NCBI GenBank assembly: GCA_016840165.1
Contig: JAEOSU010000072.1
Coordinates: 248,001 to 312,000, forward strand
DNA from: Promethearchaeota archaeon
Lineage (GTDB): Archaea; Asgardarchaeota; Lokiarchaeia; Sigyniarchaeales; SOKP01
DNA length: 64,000 nt
Direction of reading: 5' to 3'
In this document: piece by piece, positions 52,944 through 61,627 of the stretch
Layout of the letters: every line of letters starts with the position of its first letter
Numbering within the stretch: the stretch's first letter is position 1
The notes under the pieces: generated by a model
Database searches by the model: none
What the model was told of the DNA's origin: nothing
What the model saw: only the letters and a program-made list of their open reading frames with translations
Position numbers and translations under genes: made by a program

Positions 52944-54056
52944 ATGGTCTACTTTACACTAATTTTTATTTTGATATTAGTTTCCTATTTTAGTGTTATC
53001 TATGCTTATTCACATTATTCAAATAAACATGACGTTATGAATAATCTGATTGGATTTATAGCTCTTCTTACGGTCTTTTTTCACATCTTATTATTAGAAA
53101 TCTTAATGTATCAAGATTTTACACTTCATCTTGATTTAGTGCCAGGATTCTTATTTGGATTTAGTTTTCCAATTGCAATAAATCTTTTATTAATTTTGAG
53201 CACATCATTTCTAGTAATTCTATTTAAGAAATGCTTTAAATCTAAAGATCTCAAGAAGTTCCAATCAAGGATGGAGTTAAAATTAGCAGAAAGGAGTAAG
53301 GCGAGAAGTGATACATACCGTAAGATACCACATATTCTAATTTTTATTGGATTATTGGTATTATGGCTAATTGGGGCTGTCTTTGTGAATAATATGAGTG
53401 GATCGACCGAAGGAATGATTCCCGTTGAAAATAACATGTTTAAACTCTACATTCAATTAATAACTACATCAGCAAATACGAAAGATGTACTCTTCTCTTT
53501 AGGTTGGTTTTATTATTTGTTATTCTTTTTTTTTTACATCTTCTGTATTTTTATGCTATTTAATGAATTAACCCGAAAATCGAAAAGAGTATCTTATCCT
53601 TTTAACTTCTTTTGTTCAATGTTTTTATGTGAAGATGAAAGAAATAGCTATGGGACATATCTTCATTTTTCGATTGGTTTAATGTTCACTTCATTAATTA
53701 CTCCCCCAATGGTATTACTTTCAATTTTAGGGATATGCTCAATTTCAGATTTAATGACTAGTCAAATCGGAATTCGGTTTGGTAAAAACCATATCAAATG
53801 GAACCAAGATAAAACCTGGGAAGGTGCTGTTGCGGGAATATTATCTGCATTCATAATTTGCTTTATATTCGTCGGACCGGTATGGGCATTAATTTTTACA
53901 GCAGTTTTTTTTGTATTTGATATTTTTACTATGAAGCCACTAAAAGTTTCAGACAATCTAATTGTACCGATTGCGTGTGGCATTTTTTATTTATTTATTA
54001 GATTCTTTTTTAATTTAGACTATGTAATTACATTTATGGAATTATTTGGAATTTAA
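52944..54056 (+). CDS. CTP-transferase/dolichol-kinase-like membrane protein, first copy
   Basis: The 370-residue protein has about nine membrane segments. The conserved core is a basic loop RSDTYRKIPHILIFIG (near 122-137) and the C-terminal motif SDLMTSQIGIRFGKNHIKWNQDKTWEGAVAGIL (near 267-300), where D-x-x-x-x-x-x-G-x-x-x-G-K and K-T-x-E-G are the marks of the phosphatidate cytidylyltransferase/dolichol kinase superfamily. These enzymes use CTP to activate or phosphorylate polyprenols or archaeol. A paralogue follows 60 bases later. Confidence 0.7.
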   Translation: MVYFTLIFILILVSYFSVIYAYSHYSNKHDVMNNLIGFIALLTVFFHILLLEILMYQDFTLHLDLVPGFLFGFSFPIAINLLLILSTSFLVILFKKCFKSKDLKKFQSRMELKLAERSKARSDTYRKIPHILIFIGLLVLWLIGAVFVNNMSGSTEGMIPVENNMFKLYIQLITTSANTKDVLFSLGWFYYLLFFFFYIFCIFMLFNELTRKSKRVSYPFNFFCSMFLCEDERNSYGTYLHFSIGLMFTSLITPPMVLLSILGICSISDLMTSQIGIRFGKNHIKWNQDKTWEGAVAGILSAFIICFIFVGPVWALIFTAVFFVFDIFTMKPLKVSDNLIVPIACGIFYLFIRFFFNLDYVITFMELFGI

Positions 54057-54117
54057 AATGATTAAAATTAACAAAAATAGATATTGCGACTAAAAATTTT
54101 TATTTCATTCAACTTTA

Positions 54118-55161
54118 ATGATTAAAAACATGTTATTTCTGCCAACTACCATCATTTATTGTACATTTTCAATCGCTACATTAGTCTATACCCTTAAAAA
54201 CCGAAAGTTAAAGATTCAAAACCATAATTTCTTTAATGAACTACTTATCATCATACTACTACTAAATGCTGGAATTTTTTTCCCTTTTATGTATCAATAT
54301 CATACGCCAGATATTCCATCAAATGTATTAGAAATGCTATGGTTATACTCATCCTTATTATTTATTATAGAAATGACTGTATGGTTTCTAATGTTAACAT
54401 ATAACACAGTAAAGTCAATTAGAAATCCATCTCTTATTGTAAATCGTGATTATGAGAGATATAAAGAAGAAATACTGAATAGTTGGAGTGATAATATAAA
54501 AGATGAATTTGGGAGAAAAATCCTACACATATTTACTTGTTCGGTAGTTTTTATCTTTTGGATAATTGGAATGGTTCTTGAACAAATAGGATTTTTGGAA
54601 ACAATCAAATTAGACATATATAATTTTTCTTACTGGTGGATAATCACCATTGGTTATGCATTTGTTTTTATGTTTCAAATTGCTGATCTTGCCCGCCTTA
54701 ACTATTTCTATAGTCTACCAAAATGGGCGAAAAAATGGTATTTATCAATGAGACCTCGTGAATTAGATACATTTATTGCCTCTACTCCATTAGTTTTATC
54801 ATTTGTACCGTTTGTTTTTGCCCCTTTTCCTATTTTTGGCTCTGTTGCATTAATTGCTACGGTTGCGGATGCTGCAGCCTGCTTAGTTGGTAAGAAATTT
54901 GGGAAACATGCTCTTAAAAAAGGATCGGATAAAACAATTGAGGGTTTTATTGCGGGAGGAGGGTCAACATTTATAATTGTATTGATAATGATGATCTTAT
55001 TTAATCAATATATTAATGTTGATATGGTTAAAATCTTTTTTATGGCCATAGTTGCGACTATTCTATTCCTTATAGTAGATTATTTTATAGTTCATATATC
55101 GGATAATATATTAAATCCCTTATTAACGGGTTTTGGGATGTGGATAATATATTTGCTCTAA
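54118..55161 (+). CDS. CTP-transferase/dolichol-kinase-like membrane protein, second copy
   Basis: The 347-residue protein has about eight membrane segments with the same plan as the gene before it: GRKILHIFTCSVVFIFWIIG (near 140-160) and ATVADAAACLVGKKFGKHALKKGSDKTIEGFIAGG (near 250-285). Both motifs are closer to polyprenol kinase (SEC59/VTE5) than in the first copy. The tandem pair may form a heteromer or act on successive polyprenol steps. It is convergent with the MoaD-like gene, five bases apart. Confidence 0.7.
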   Translation: MIKNMLFLPTTIIYCTFSIATLVYTLKNRKLKIQNHNFFNELLIIILLLNAGIFFPFMYQYHTPDIPSNVLEMLWLYSSLLFIIEMTVWFLMLTYNTVKSIRNPSLIVNRDYERYKEEILNSWSDNIKDEFGRKILHIFTCSVVFIFWIIGMVLEQIGFLETIKLDIYNFSYWWIITIGYAFVFMFQIADLARLNYFYSLPKWAKKWYLSMRPRELDTFIASTPLVLSFVPFVFAPFPIFGSVALIATVADAAACLVGKKFGKHALKKGSDKTIEGFIAGGGSTFIIVLIMMILFNQYINVDMVKIFFMAIVATILFLIVDYFIVHISDNILNPLLTGFGMWIIYLL

Positions 55162-55166
55162 ATGTC

Positions 55167-55460
55167 TTATCCTCCAAAATAAAGATAGAGAAGAGTAACA
55201 TCATCTTCATTTTTTAATATCATATCTAAAAAATTGTCGCCTCGAAAACTCCTTCCATTGATAATAATTGAGAGAAATGAACTAAACTCACCTTTTTTTT
55301 TCTTATCCCAAATAAGAGCATAAAACTGTTCTCCATACTCATTTTTAAGAGATTCTAATAATTCTCGTACCGTAATTTCCTTTTCAAAATTATACTTTTT
55401 ATGAAGAGTTTTTGTTAATTCATTAAATGGAGGTTCAAATGAAAGAGAAATTGAAATCAA
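55167..55460 (-). CDS. MoaD/ThiS-type ubiquitin-fold protein with Gly-Gly end
   Basis: The 97-residue protein shows the beta-grasp order (ISISLSFEPPFNELTK, EITVRELLESLKNEYG, LSIIINGRSFRG, DDVTLLYLYFGG) and ends exactly in Gly-Gly, as needed for adenylation and sulfur carriage or protein conjugation. It probably starts at TTG 55460; no ATG is in frame before the upstream stop. No E1-like enzyme gene is next to it. Function could be molybdopterin or thiolation sulfur carrier or a small modifier. Confidence 0.7.
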   Translation of the reverse strand: MISISLSFEPPFNELTKTLHKKYNFEKEITVRELLESLKNEYGEQFYALIWDKKKKGEFSSFLSIIINGRSFRGDNFLDMILKNEDDVTLLYLYFGG

Positions 55461-55707
55461 TGTATTAAATTCTCATTTTAGTATTTAATCTTAAGTCTAT
55501 TGAATTAGGGGGGGTTTAAATTTTTGATGATTATTTTATATACGCCATTAAATAATATAGTAAAGTAAAAACTCTATAATGAGCATAATCTAGTTATGAC
55601 ATTCAAGGCAATAAGAGTGATATAAATTGGTTTTTGTTAAAGTTTTAACAATTATATTATAAAGAGAGTAAAGATGTATTGTTTAATGAAAAGTTTAGGG
55701 AAATATT

Positions 55708-56721
55708 ATGGCTCAAGTAATTTTTATCTCAAGTAATAGTGTGCGGGATGCATGGCTTTCTGCTTTAGTTCAAGTTTTGTATAATGGGGATGATATTAAA
55801 ACTGAATATGATAAAGATAGTGATCCTCCTTCTAAAGATGCTTCAGTTCTTATAGAAATTAAGAACCCTTTACATGATCCGATAATGCGAAGGGATAAAA
55901 TTATGAAAATTAAATCAAAATATGGAAATTTATATGAAGTATATGGGTGCATAGCTGATACTTATTTAATCGGTTCAATTCAAAGTGGTTATATCGAAGA
56001 AATCTTAGAAGGAGTCAATGATCATTATATATGGGATTCTGGTGTGAGCTTCCCATACTCATACCACGACCGAATATTCAATTATGCTCCATTCTCGTTG
56101 GAAGACACCATTCATGTAAATTATGATTTAGAAATTGTTGATAAAGATTTTGTCAAGAATCACCAGAAATTAATCCATTCCCAAAAAATTATTAATACAG
56201 ATGAAGGATTAACATGGAAGCTAAAAAACCTTGTTGATTATAATCTTGATAAAGAAATCTCACAGCAATTACAAATTGATAAAATCCCGATTGGTGTAGT
56301 AAATTTTCCAAAAATCAACCAAATAGAATATATTATACAAAAACTAAAAGAAAAACCTTATTCTCGCAGAGCACAAGCGATTACTTGGAGACCACTTGTA
56401 GATCCATTTCATTCCGATCCACCTTGTCTTCAACGAATTTACATGCGAGTTAAAGATGAGCAACTTATTATGCAAACAACGTGGCGGAGCCGAGATTTAT
56501 TTCGAGCATGGGAAGCCAATGTAAATGGAATGATCAGAATACAAAAGTATGTAGCCGATCAACTAAATGTAGAAGTAGGACATTATTTAGATTTCAGCAA
56601 CTCTTTACATATATATGGAAATACAATTGATGAGCTCAAGGATATGTTAAAACGTATGAAGAATAAGGGGGAATATTTTCCAGAAGAGATTAAAGATTTG
56701 ATTGAAACGGAAATCAAATAA
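55708..56721 (+). CDS. thyA: Archaeal thymidylate synthase (ThyA-like)
   Basis: The C-terminal two thirds of this 337-residue protein follow thymidylate synthase: RRAQAITWRPLVDPFHSDPPCLQRI, with the catalytic Cys in PPCLQ (near 238), MQTTWRSRDLFRAWEANVNGMIRI and LDFSNSLHIYGNTIDEL (dUMP-binding H-x-Y). The R-S-R-D run after the Cys fits the dUMP phosphate site. Archaeal ThyA makes dTMP with a folate or methanopterin cofactor. The N-terminal 120 residues are an extra domain without clear match. Hydroxymethylase activity on dCMP is an alternative within the family. Confidence 0.8.
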   Translation: MAQVIFISSNSVRDAWLSALVQVLYNGDDIKTEYDKDSDPPSKDASVLIEIKNPLHDPIMRRDKIMKIKSKYGNLYEVYGCIADTYLIGSIQSGYIEEILEGVNDHYIWDSGVSFPYSYHDRIFNYAPFSLEDTIHVNYDLEIVDKDFVKNHQKLIHSQKIINTDEGLTWKLKNLVDYNLDKEISQQLQIDKIPIGVVNFPKINQIEYIIQKLKEKPYSRRAQAITWRPLVDPFHSDPPCLQRIYMRVKDEQLIMQTTWRSRDLFRAWEANVNGMIRIQKYVADQLNVEVGHYLDFSNSLHIYGNTIDELKDMLKRMKNKGEYFPEEIKDLIETEIK

Positions 56722-56726
56722 TACTC

Positions 56727-57491
56727 CTATCCCGAAGAGAAAATACGAGGAAAGACATTTTTCGTATTCTCTAAGATTCTTTCCTCTACGTCTTCATTAT
56801 TAATTTTTTTTATTGAAGAGATGTGGTTTACAACATCTTTAATCATAGACGGAGTTCCAATTTCCCCAGAGAATTTGACAGGGCCATCACTTTCTAATAA
56901 TAAATGATCTATATCTACTAATGAGACCGTTTTTTTCACAGCGGGAGAATATATGATTGCGGGTGTTATTGAAAAATAATATCCTCTATCTATCCCAACT
57001 TTGAGATATTTTTCCGGACCAGAATACCAGTGAATGTTAACTTTAGGGATCTCATAAGAAGAAAGAGTATCAAAGATTAATTTTTCAGCGCCTTTACTAT
57101 GAAGATTAACCGGTAATTGTAATTTTTGGGCGAGTAAAAGCATAGAAATAAAAATTTCTGTTTGAAGTGGATATAATTCTTTATCTTTAATAAAATGATG
57201 ATCTAAACCAATCTCACCGATGGCGCATATTTTAGACTGATTTGAATTTATTAAATCAACAACAGATTCAAGTTCTGTTTCTAGATTTTCATTCATTCTG
57301 ACTTCTTCAGGATGAATCCCTAGAGCAGGATATATAGAAGCATATTGTTCTGAAATCTCTAATATTCTCTTCTGACTTAATGCACTCATCGCAACTGCTA
57401 TTATTTTTTTAACTCCAGCCTGGTTTGCTTCATGAATGACCTCATCAATATTCAAATATAAGTTCATATGGCAATGAACATCAATTAACAA
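56727..57491 (-). CDS. TatD-family metal-dependent deoxyribonuclease
   Basis: The 254-residue protein has the TatD start MLIDVHCHMNL (metal His6 and His8), a Glu in AIGEIGLDHHF (near 95), His residues in LPVNLHSKG and VNIHWYSG, and an Asp in LLLESDGPVKF (near 205). Such enzymes are 3'-5' exonucleases of DNA repair and turnover. It is convergent with the thymidylate synthase gene, with five bases between stops. Confidence 0.8.
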   Translation of the reverse strand: MLIDVHCHMNLYLNIDEVIHEANQAGVKKIIAVAMSALSQKRILEISEQYASIYPALGIHPEEVRMNENLETELESVVDLINSNQSKICAIGEIGLDHHFIKDKELYPLQTEIFISMLLLAQKLQLPVNLHSKGAEKLIFDTLSSYEIPKVNIHWYSGPEKYLKVGIDRGYYFSITPAIIYSPAVKKTVSLVDIDHLLLESDGPVKFSGEIGTPSMIKDVVNHISSIKKINNEDVEERILENTKNVFPRIFSSG

Positions 57492-57539
57492 ATCGAAAAC
57501 CCTTTTTAAACAGTTTATAGAATATATTAAGATATTTAT

Positions 57540-57875
57540 TTAAAGCTGACTTATCTCCTCTCTTAATTTAACAATTTTCATTACAAGTTTAAATTTACCA
57601 TGGGGATACTCTTGGTTCTCTAAATAATCCTTTAACGTTTCTAATTCTTTCAATAAATAATTTTTGATATCTTCTTTAGTAACAAAACCCAAAATTTTAG
57701 GAAGAGGTTTAAATTTTTCTACCCTTTTTACTCGAAGGTCTGATATGGTTTTTGCAAGCTGCGCTTGAAAGCCCTTTGCTTCAGAAATATCGGTTCCGTC
57801 TAGCATATCTAAAGAAGTTTGTAAACCGTCGATAAATGCTTCTAAGTCTTTAATATCGACTTTTTTATCATTCAT
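57540..57875 (-). CDS. Hypothetical helical protein
   Basis: From the ATG at 57875 (GGTGATGATT ribosome-binding context) the product is 111 residues of mainly amphipathic helix: LEAFIDGLQTSLDMLDGTD and KNYLLKELETLKDYLENQEYPHGKFKLVMKIVKLREEI. No motif of catalysis or membrane is seen. It lies 48 bases upstream of the TatD gene on the same strand and may share its transcript. Family unknown. Confidence 0.5.
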   Translation of the reverse strand: MNDKKVDIKDLEAFIDGLQTSLDMLDGTDISEAKGFQAQLAKTISDLRVKRVEKFKPLPKILGFVTKEDIKNYLLKELETLKDYLENQEYPHGKFKLVMKIVKLREEISQL

Positions 57876-57974
57876 AATCATCACCAGTGAAATTTTAATA
57901 AATCAGCTTGAGTTATAATGAGTTTTTTGTATTCATATTTTTTAATTAATTATTGATAATATAGATTACTATTG

Positions 57975-58748
57975 TCAATCATGTAATAAATTAATTGAAT
58001 TAAACTCTTTAAAAATTGTTTCAGCTAACGATTTCAATACCAATGTTTTCAAATTCTCATTATGAATACGAATCCTATCAGAAAATTCAATTTGCATAGC
58101 TTGGCTATTTTTAATATTACTCGCACCATATTTTTTTGTTATATATCCTCCAGAAAGGACATATTCGCGTCTTCTCTGATGACCTGGAGCAATTGGTATT
58201 TCTAGTTCTAAAAACTTCTTAACAATCTCCCCTCGAATATTTTTACTCCAATCTTTTTTTTTAAGTGCCTTTGCATATAGAGATTTAAGGTTATTAGTAC
58301 CAATTATAATATCTACGTCACGAAATCCTTTGGGACGGCTTTTAGTTTCAAATCCGTGAATATCTAATATTAATGATCTATTAAAGGTTTCAATATTATA
58401 ATTAATATATTTTCTTAGAGTACCATGATAAAATTGATAAACATTTTTAGCTAATACCGAACTTTGGTCAAATGCTTTCTCTATAGGTCGGTTTAAATCT
58501 ATTTTATTTCGTGCAATATTGCAGTATATGATAGATGGTTTTTCTATTTGATAATTTCTATCGCGATAGGTATTTTGAATGTGTTCTATTAACTTTTGAG
58601 CCAGTGATATTGTATTTTTATCAATCCCAAGTATACCACTGGAACGTGTAGGGATCTCCTTACAAAATACCTCCCCACCATGAGGTACCGATAAAATGAG
58701 AGGTATAGATCCTTTTTTATGGATTATATATTTACTTAAATCCTCCAT
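57975..58748 (-). CDS. N-formylglutamate amidohydrolase-family protein
   Basis: The 257-residue protein has SVPHGGEVF (near 20-28), a second metal region YCNIARNKIDLNRP (near 75-88), LILDIHGFETK (near 127-137) and a C-terminal MQIEFSDRIR, the pattern of the N-formylglutamate amidohydrolase superfamily, zinc enzymes related to carboxypeptidases. The substrate in archaea is unproven, since no other histidine-degradation gene is here. Single gene. Confidence 0.75.
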   Translation of the reverse strand: MEDLSKYIIHKKGSIPLILSVPHGGEVFCKEIPTRSSGILGIDKNTISLAQKLIEHIQNTYRDRNYQIEKPSIIYCNIARNKIDLNRPIEKAFDQSSVLAKNVYQFYHGTLRKYINYNIETFNRSLILDIHGFETKSRPKGFRDVDIIIGTNNLKSLYAKALKKKDWSKNIRGEIVKKFLELEIPIAPGHQRRREYVLSGGYITKKYGASNIKNSQAMQIEFSDRIRIHNENLKTLVLKSLAETIFKEFNSINLLHD

Positions 58749-58814
58749 CTTTAGATCATAATTAGTTCTTAGTTCATTGAATTACATATTTTAAAAAAAA
58801 TTAAAAAAAAGATA

Positions 58815-59267
58815 TTAGGAACCAAAATATACAGCACGAAGGATAATAAAAACACCTAACCATAATCCAAAACCTATAATTCCGAAGATATAATAGGCCC
58901 AAATGTGCTTTCCTTTCGTAAAGATTAAATGACAAAAAAGCCAAGAACTTAATGCCCCAATTACCCCAATTATAATGTCAGTTGTAATGTTTTGCCAACT
59001 ATCCAGTCTTCCTTCAAATTTCCACCCAATTTGAATAAATAATAGATTTTCCAATAATTCCCAAGCAATTAATATGATAAAGGTTAGGATAAAAACAAAA
59101 AGTAGGGAAAAAATTGGTGTGTGGCCCTTGTTTTTCGGAATTGTATAAAATAGGCTAAAAAAGAGAAAGACCCCGATTCCAAAACAGAGGTGACCGATTG
59201 AATAAAAATCTAGCCAGCTAACACCTACTTCCTCAATTGTTTCAGCAATAAACTCATTTAATAACAT
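58815..59267 (-). CDS. Four-pass membrane protein
   Basis: The 150-residue protein has four hydrophobic segments. A polar pattern set among them, IGHLCFGIG, WELLEN (Trp-Glu-x-x-Glu-Asn), and GRLDSWQNITTDI, recalls small VanZ/DUF2238-like membrane proteins that carry a D-S-x-x-N-x-x-x-D motif. No certain family can be named. It starts with a divergent neighbour at 59383. Confidence 0.5.
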   Translation of the reverse strand: MLLNEFIAETIEEVGVSWLDFYSIGHLCFGIGVFLFFSLFYTIPKNKGHTPIFSLLFVFILTFIILIAWELLENLLFIQIGWKFEGRLDSWQNITTDIIIGVIGALSSWLFCHLIFTKGKHIWAYYIFGIIGFGLWLGVFIILRAVYFGS

Positions 59268-59382
59268 AATTTTTCACGTTTTCCTTAAAATATCTTTTTA
59301 GATAACTTATAAATTTAATTTTGAGAGTATATTAAATATAAAATATTAGTCTTTTAAATTTAACATTATTTAGTGTCTATCG

Positions 59383-60666
59383 TTGACCGAAGAAATTGCT
59401 TTTGTTGCTTTTTATCAGAAGGAAAATATCTATAGTTTTAATGCATTAATAGGAGCAATTGAAATCGATGAGGATCTAAAAGATATTGTTATATATTATG
59501 TACGTGGTAAGCAAGATTTATTTAAAGAGTTAAGAGAGATTAAGAAAAAGCATCAATTAGTGGTTTTGGGTATTTCATTTTTTACTACCCAATTGTGGGA
59601 GATAAATACTCTGGTTAAAGCCCTGAGGAAAGAGTTCTCACAAAAAATTATAATTATAGCAGGAGGACCTCATCCCACAGGGGATCCATTAGGCACCCTC
59701 TTAATGGGTTTTGATTTGGTTGTGGTAGGTGAGGGGGAGGAGACTATATGCGATTTACTTAAAACTATGAAAAATGATAAAGATTTTGACCAAGTTAAAG
59801 GAATTGGTTATTTAAGTTCAGAGGGAGAATATAACTATACAGGTAAGAGAGCAATAATCGATTTGGATATGTTTCCCCCATTTCCCCTTATAAATACTCA
59901 GTTTGGTGCTATTGAAATCACACGAGGATGTCCATATATTTGCTATTACTGTCAAACACCATACATTATGGGTACTCAGCCAAGACATCGAAGTGTTGCA
60001 GCTATATGTAAATATGTTAAAATAATGAAACGAGAAAATTTAACTGATATCCGTTTTATTTCTCCAAATGCATTTTCTTATGGATCGAAGGATGGAAAGA
60101 CTATTGATATCAAAAAAGTCGAAGAATTATTACTTAATGTAAGAAAAATCATAAATAAATCGGGGAGGTTATTTTTTGGATCATTTCCATCAGAAGTGAG
60201 ACCGGAGCATGTCACAAAAGATACTATAGAATTAATATTAAAATTTGCCGACAATGATAATATCATTATAGGAGCTCAATCTGGGAGCCAGAGAATGCTA
60301 GATCTATGTCATCGAGAGCATTCTATAGAGGATGTGATTAATGCTGTGGAAATATCAGTCGATGCAGGTCTTAAGATAAACGTTGATTTTATTTTTGGAT
60401 TACCTAATGAAAATGAAGATGATATAAAGAAAACGATTGAAATGATGGAAATTATAACCAAAAAAGGAGCTAAAATCCATACTCACGCTTTTATACCCTT
60501 ACCTCAAACTCCATTTGCCCGGAAAAAAGCAACACCTATAAATGAAAAATTTAAAAAAGTAATTAGTGATCTAAATTCAAGAGGTTTAGCATTTGGTGAG
60601 TGGAAAAAACAAGAAAAATTAGCTATCAAGATTTCTCAATATCTCAGACAAATAAGACGGTTATGA
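59383..60666 (+). CDS. Cobalamin-binding radical SAM protein (MJ1487 type)
   Basis: The 427-residue protein has a B12-binding-like N-terminal domain (VVLGISFFTTQLWEIN, IIIAGGPHPTGDPLGTLL, FDLVVVGEGEET) and a radical SAM domain with CPYICYYC (Cys183, 187, 190), then ITRGCP preceding it, IIIGAQSGSQRM and DFIFGLPNENEDD. Typical reactions are methylations or rearrangements using cobalamin. The only start is TTG at 59383, since TAG ends the frame just before; a TATA-like TTTTAAATTTAA lies about 25-35 bases upstream. Substrate unknown. No DxHxxG is seen in the N-terminal domain, so cobalamin could bind base-off differently. Confidence 0.8.
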   Translation: MTEEIAFVAFYQKENIYSFNALIGAIEIDEDLKDIVIYYVRGKQDLFKELREIKKKHQLVVLGISFFTTQLWEINTLVKALRKEFSQKIIIIAGGPHPTGDPLGTLLMGFDLVVVGEGEETICDLLKTMKNDKDFDQVKGIGYLSSEGEYNYTGKRAIIDLDMFPPFPLINTQFGAIEITRGCPYICYYCQTPYIMGTQPRHRSVAAICKYVKIMKRENLTDIRFISPNAFSYGSKDGKTIDIKKVEELLLNVRKIINKSGRLFFGSFPSEVRPEHVTKDTIELILKFADNDNIIIGAQSGSQRMLDLCHREHSIEDVINAVEISVDAGLKINVDFIFGLPNENEDDIKKTIEMMEIITKKGAKIHTHAFIPLPQTPFARKKATPINEKFKKVISDLNSRGLAFGEWKKQEKLAIKISQYLRQIRRL

Positions 60667-60674
60667 GATTTCGT

Positions 60675-61529
60675 TTATGAGATAAAGACTTTCCCTTCTT
60701 CAATCTTTAAAAACCCTTCTTTTTCTAACTGAGTTAAGATTTTATGAATTGACTGCGAATTTATTTTTAATTTTTCTGAGAGATTTGAAATAAGGCTTTC
60801 GGAATTTTTAAGGAGATATCTAAGAATCTTACCCCGCAGCTCTCGAGTAGAACCTTTAAATTTTGATTGTTTTCGATAATGGACACTTCTTTTATTTAAT
60901 TCAGGGTGAGTCTTTTTTAACATTACTCCATAATCCATGAGTGCATAATACCATTCACGTGGTTTTTCAAAATCCAAAGTTTTCTTAATAATAGGTAATA
61001 TGTACTCATCAGAAACAGAATTGGAACCAGGGAAGAAGAAATAGATATAGACACGCCGTATATTGGTTTCGATAAAATAAGTTGGGAGATTATATGCAAA
61101 GGTTTTTATAGAACAGGCGGTATTATAGCCAATTTGGGGAAAAGATTTTAAAATCTCTATATCCGCGGGGAGTTTGCCTTCATATTCTTCAACTACCTTT
61201 TTTGCGATATTTTTTAACGCAATCGCTCGTTTATTGTATCCTAAACCTTGCCACTTATTTAAAACTTTCTCTAAAGGTGCATTCATAAGTGTTTTAAAAT
61301 CAGGAAATGCCGAAATAAATTCGGTAAATTTTTCTGAAACTCGGTTTGTTTGAGTTTGTTGAAGCATAATTTCTGATACTAATACATTATAGGGGCTAAT
61401 ATTTCTTCTAAATGGAAAATCTCGTTTATTATTTTTATAATAAGAGTAAATTAGTTCTTGAAATGTCCCAATAACTTCCTTATTTAGGTTTTTAGCCCGA
61501 TATAGCTTATGAAAATCAGTAATGAACAT
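60675..61529 (-). CDS. MutY-like HhH-GPD glycosylase without iron-sulfur Cys
   Basis: The 284-residue protein has the MutY head SEIMLQQTQTNRV (Glu and QQTQ loop), WQGLGYNKRAIAL, the helix-hairpin-helix LKSFPQIGYNTACSI and FIETNIRRVYI, where the usual catalytic Asp (DTNVRRV) is Glu. The four-Cys iron-sulfur loop that should follow is absent: the region SVHYRKQSKFKGSTREL has no Cys. The C-terminal 60 residues are a winged helix (SLISNLSEKLKINSQSIHKILTQLEKEGFL) in place of a MutT-like domain. Adenine-glycosylase activity is thus uncertain. It is convergent with the radical SAM gene. Confidence 0.75.
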   Translation of the reverse strand: MFITDFHKLYRAKNLNKEVIGTFQELIYSYYKNNKRDFPFRRNISPYNVLVSEIMLQQTQTNRVSEKFTEFISAFPDFKTLMNAPLEKVLNKWQGLGYNKRAIALKNIAKKVVEEYEGKLPADIEILKSFPQIGYNTACSIKTFAYNLPTYFIETNIRRVYIYFFFPGSNSVSDEYILPIIKKTLDFEKPREWYYALMDYGVMLKKTHPELNKRSVHYRKQSKFKGSTRELRGKILRYLLKNSESLISNLSEKLKINSQSIHKILTQLEKEGFLKIEEGKVFIS

Positions 61530-61627
61530 TTTGAAACCACCAGATATATTACTTCTAAAGATAATTAAGAAATGATAAAGAATTTAATTGATATAAAAAA
61601 TAAACGGAGATATTCAAAAAAAGAGAA

